A stretch of DNA of 16,316 bases, taken from positions 219,511-235,826 of the forward strand of contig CARFUA010000001.1 of the NCBI GenBank assembly GCA_948976265.1. Reading direction: 5' to 3'. Under the pieces are notes generated by a model. The model made no database searches. It had not been told where the DNA came from and saw only the letters and a list, made by a program, of their open reading frames with translations. The stretch comes from an uncultured Clostridia bacterium. GTDB lineage: Bacteria > Bacillota > Clostridia > TANB77 > CAG-508. This document shows, one piece after another, positions 14,846 through 16,316 of the stretch; position 1 is the first letter of the stretch; the number at the start of each line of letters is the position of its first letter. Both the position numbers and the translations under genes were made by a program.

Positions 14846-15796
14846 ATGAATAATTTAAGTTTAACGGCTTGTAGTATTTGGATAAGAGAAAAGAATCCTA
14901 ATAAAAATAATTCTATAAAAATAATAAATTTAAACAAAAAAATTATGGGAAAGAAAAAAATATATAATGATTTTTTTTATTTATTAAAAGAGTTTTGTAA
15001 AAAATATAGTAAAAAGTTTGTTTTAAATAATTATGAGCAAAAGATGTTTAAAATAGAAACAGAAGATATAAATGTAGAAGAGAATGAAAAGTTTAGATAT
15101 ACATATATTGATATTAATTCTGGAGGATATGGAATTGAAGCTAATATTGTAAATACAAAAACTAATAAAGTTTTGTATACTAGAAAGAAAGAACATGCTG
15201 AGACTATACATTTTAGAGTTTTCTTTGCTGTACCTAAAGGAGAGGAGGTATGTAAAGGAATTATTATATTTCAAAATATTGGTCAATATGGAATAAAAAC
15301 AATAACTACAGATTATTTAAGAAAATATATTAATGATGAATTGAACTTGTATACTACTACAGGTAACATTTGCCCTCAAGTTTTTGTGAAAAAACTATTA
15401 GATAATGACGGATTGATGAAAATTATATATACTAGAAACAATGTTTCAAATGATAAGGCAGATACAGATAGTATGGGATATGGTAAAGAAGAAAGAATAA
15501 TAGCAGGATTCTCAAATGTGAAAAAATGGAAAGAAAAAATTTCTGGATATTTTAATGGTACTAGTAGAATATATGAATTTGAAGACATAGATTATAGCGG
15601 AGTAAAATTTGTTACGTCGATATATGGAAGAACAAGGACTATAAACATAAATAATATAAATAATTTAAGTATTATTGAAGGTATTCCAGATGAAGTAGTG
15701 AATACTTTTGGAGATATAGATGATGAAAAATTAAAAAATCATTTTATTGAGGTTACTAAAGAATATTTAGAGCACATGGTTTATAATAAAATATAA
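14846..15796 (+). CDS. 316-residue protein downstream of hsdR, unrecognised
   Basis: No domain can be named with confidence. The protein is soluble and mixed alpha/beta. It contains the stretches GYGIEANIVNTKTNKVLY (about 94-111) and CKGIIIFQNIGQYGIKT (about 136-152), the latter a beta-strand-turn-helix motif. A conserved-looking C-terminal section reads IDYSGVKFVTSIYGRTRTI. There is no signal peptide or membrane segment. GGGGGA (14835-14840) is five bases before the ATG, and the gene begins 26 bases after the hsdR stop, so it is probably in the same operon. It is followed ten bases later by a membrane protein gene. The pair could be a soluble sensor with a membrane effector, which is inference from arrangement only. 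Confidence 0.75.
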   Translation: MNNLSLTACSIWIREKNPNKNNSIKIINLNKKIMGKKKIYNDFFYLLKEFCKKYSKKFVLNNYEQKMFKIETEDINVEENEKFRYTYIDINSGGYGIEANIVNTKTNKVLYTRKKEHAETIHFRVFFAVPKGEEVCKGIIIFQNIGQYGIKTITTDYLRKYINDELNLYTTTGNICPQVFVKKLLDNDGLMKIIYTRNNVSNDKADTDSMGYGKEERIIAGFSNVKKWKEKISGYFNGTSRIYEFEDIDYSGVKFVTSIYGRTRTININNINNLSIIEGIPDEVVNTFGDIDDEKLKNHFIEVTKEYLEHMVYNKI

Positions 15797-15806
15797 GAGG
15801 TGAGTT

Positions 15807-16316
15807 ATGAGATTATATATAGCTTTTTCTTTAATTGTATTAAGTTTAGTTATATTATTTATTTATGGAATAAAAAGAAATAATAATTTTATAAATATAT
15901 TTAAAATAGTAACGGATCATTTTAAAATATTTGATGGAGCTAGAAAACATATAATTGTTCTTTATTTTGTGCCTATAATTACAGCAACAGGTATATCAAT
16001 AATATATACATTTACAGATTCTATGATTGAAGCTATAATGGTTGTTATTTCAGTTGTAATATCAGCATTATTATCATTTCAAGGAGGCATATTAAACATA
16101 GAATTTCATAAAAATGATGAGAGAAAAAAAGTAATATTAGAGGAAACAAATGCATCAATAAATTTTACGGTTCTTATTAATATTATCTTGGTATTTTTTA
16201 TGTTGATTTATGTCGCAATAGATAATATTATTTTTAGAACAATATTTACATCTATTATTTCTTATATATTGTTAATTACATTTTTAACAATAATGATTAT
16301 TATTAAAAGAATAAGA
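15807..16316 (+). CDS. multi-pass membrane protein, partial at the window end
   Basis: The ORF starts at ATG 15807 behind AGAGGTGA (15796-15803), ten bases after the previous stop, and is still open after 170 codons at the window edge. The visible part has about five hydrophobic segments: 3-21, 48-69, 73-94, 117-138 and 143-166. Short charged loops separate them, with the longest (about 96-116, HKNDERKKVILEE) likely cytosolic. No catalytic or transporter motif is visible. Its coupling to the 316-residue protein suggests a two-gene system. The true length is unknown. Confidence 0.75.
   Translation, partial: MRLYIAFSLIVLSLVILFIYGIKRNNNFINIFKIVTDHFKIFDGARKHIIVLYFVPIITATGISIIYTFTDSMIEAIMVVISVVISALLSFQGGILNIEFHKNDERKKVILEETNASINFTVLINIILVFFMLIYVAIDNIIFRTIFTSIISYILLITFLTIMIIIKRIR

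Noticed and set aside
14820..14846. Eight-codon ORF MKHINGGL between hsdR and the next gene
   Set aside because: It has no ribosome site of its own, and its GGGGGA is the ribosome site of the gene at 14846; it is probably chance.
1..16316. tRNA or rRNA genes
   Set aside because: No GC-rich cloverleaf-type sequence with a GTTCGA-like T-arm or rRNA-like stretch was noticed; no structural search was run.

Overview
The window is a piece of an AT-rich, Gram-positive (Firmicutes, probably Clostridia-like) genome. The evidence is strong GGAGG-type ribosome binding sites, sigma-A promoters, a membrane-anchored sortase, a TnpV-type clostridial mobile-element protein, and TGA used as a normal stop. 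All genes read on the + strand. The species cannot be named from the sequence alone.

Layout. (1) 55-2255: a sortase, then a Nudix hydrolase and an aminoglycoside-phosphotransferase-fold kinase in a tight pair. (2) 2404-4432: a three-gene unit behind a consensus promoter. It encodes a single-TRD HsdS-like protein, an HsdM-fold protein that has lost the NPPF catalytic motif, and a 46-codon basic micropeptide; there is no HsdR. (3) 4506-5003: an M15-type peptidase whose C-terminus, with the third zinc ligand, is missing. It runs into about 100 bp of orphan sequence and a terminator, which looks like a recombination junction. (4) 5029-7433: a mobile-element maintenance module of a HTH replication-initiator-like protein, ParB without ParA, TnpV and a small unknown protein. 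(5) 7434-7831: a non-coding, repeat-rich stretch with a terminator, a 35-bp tandem repeat carrying nested palindromes, a 13-codon ORF with a perfect Shine-Dalgarno, and a hairpin resembling paired Spo0A boxes. (6) 7832-14819: a complete type I restriction-modification operon, hsdM-hsdS-(unknown gene)-hsdR. The unknown gene is split by an apparent +1 frameshift at a T6 run followed by a rare CGG codon. (7) 14846-16316: an unrecognised 316-aa protein followed by a multi-pass membrane protein that runs off the window, a possible two-gene accessory system downstream of the restriction operon.

Codon use changes along the window. Genes near 3000-4900 use many CGA/CGT arginine and TTG leucine codons, whereas those from 7832 onward use almost only AGA, ATA and TTA. 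This fits separate acquisition of the restriction island. In that island HsdM and HsdS would methylate and, with HsdR, cleave unmodified DNA. The interleaved and downstream unknown genes are the best candidates for undescribed defence or regulatory functions, together with the degenerate HsdS/HsdM unit.
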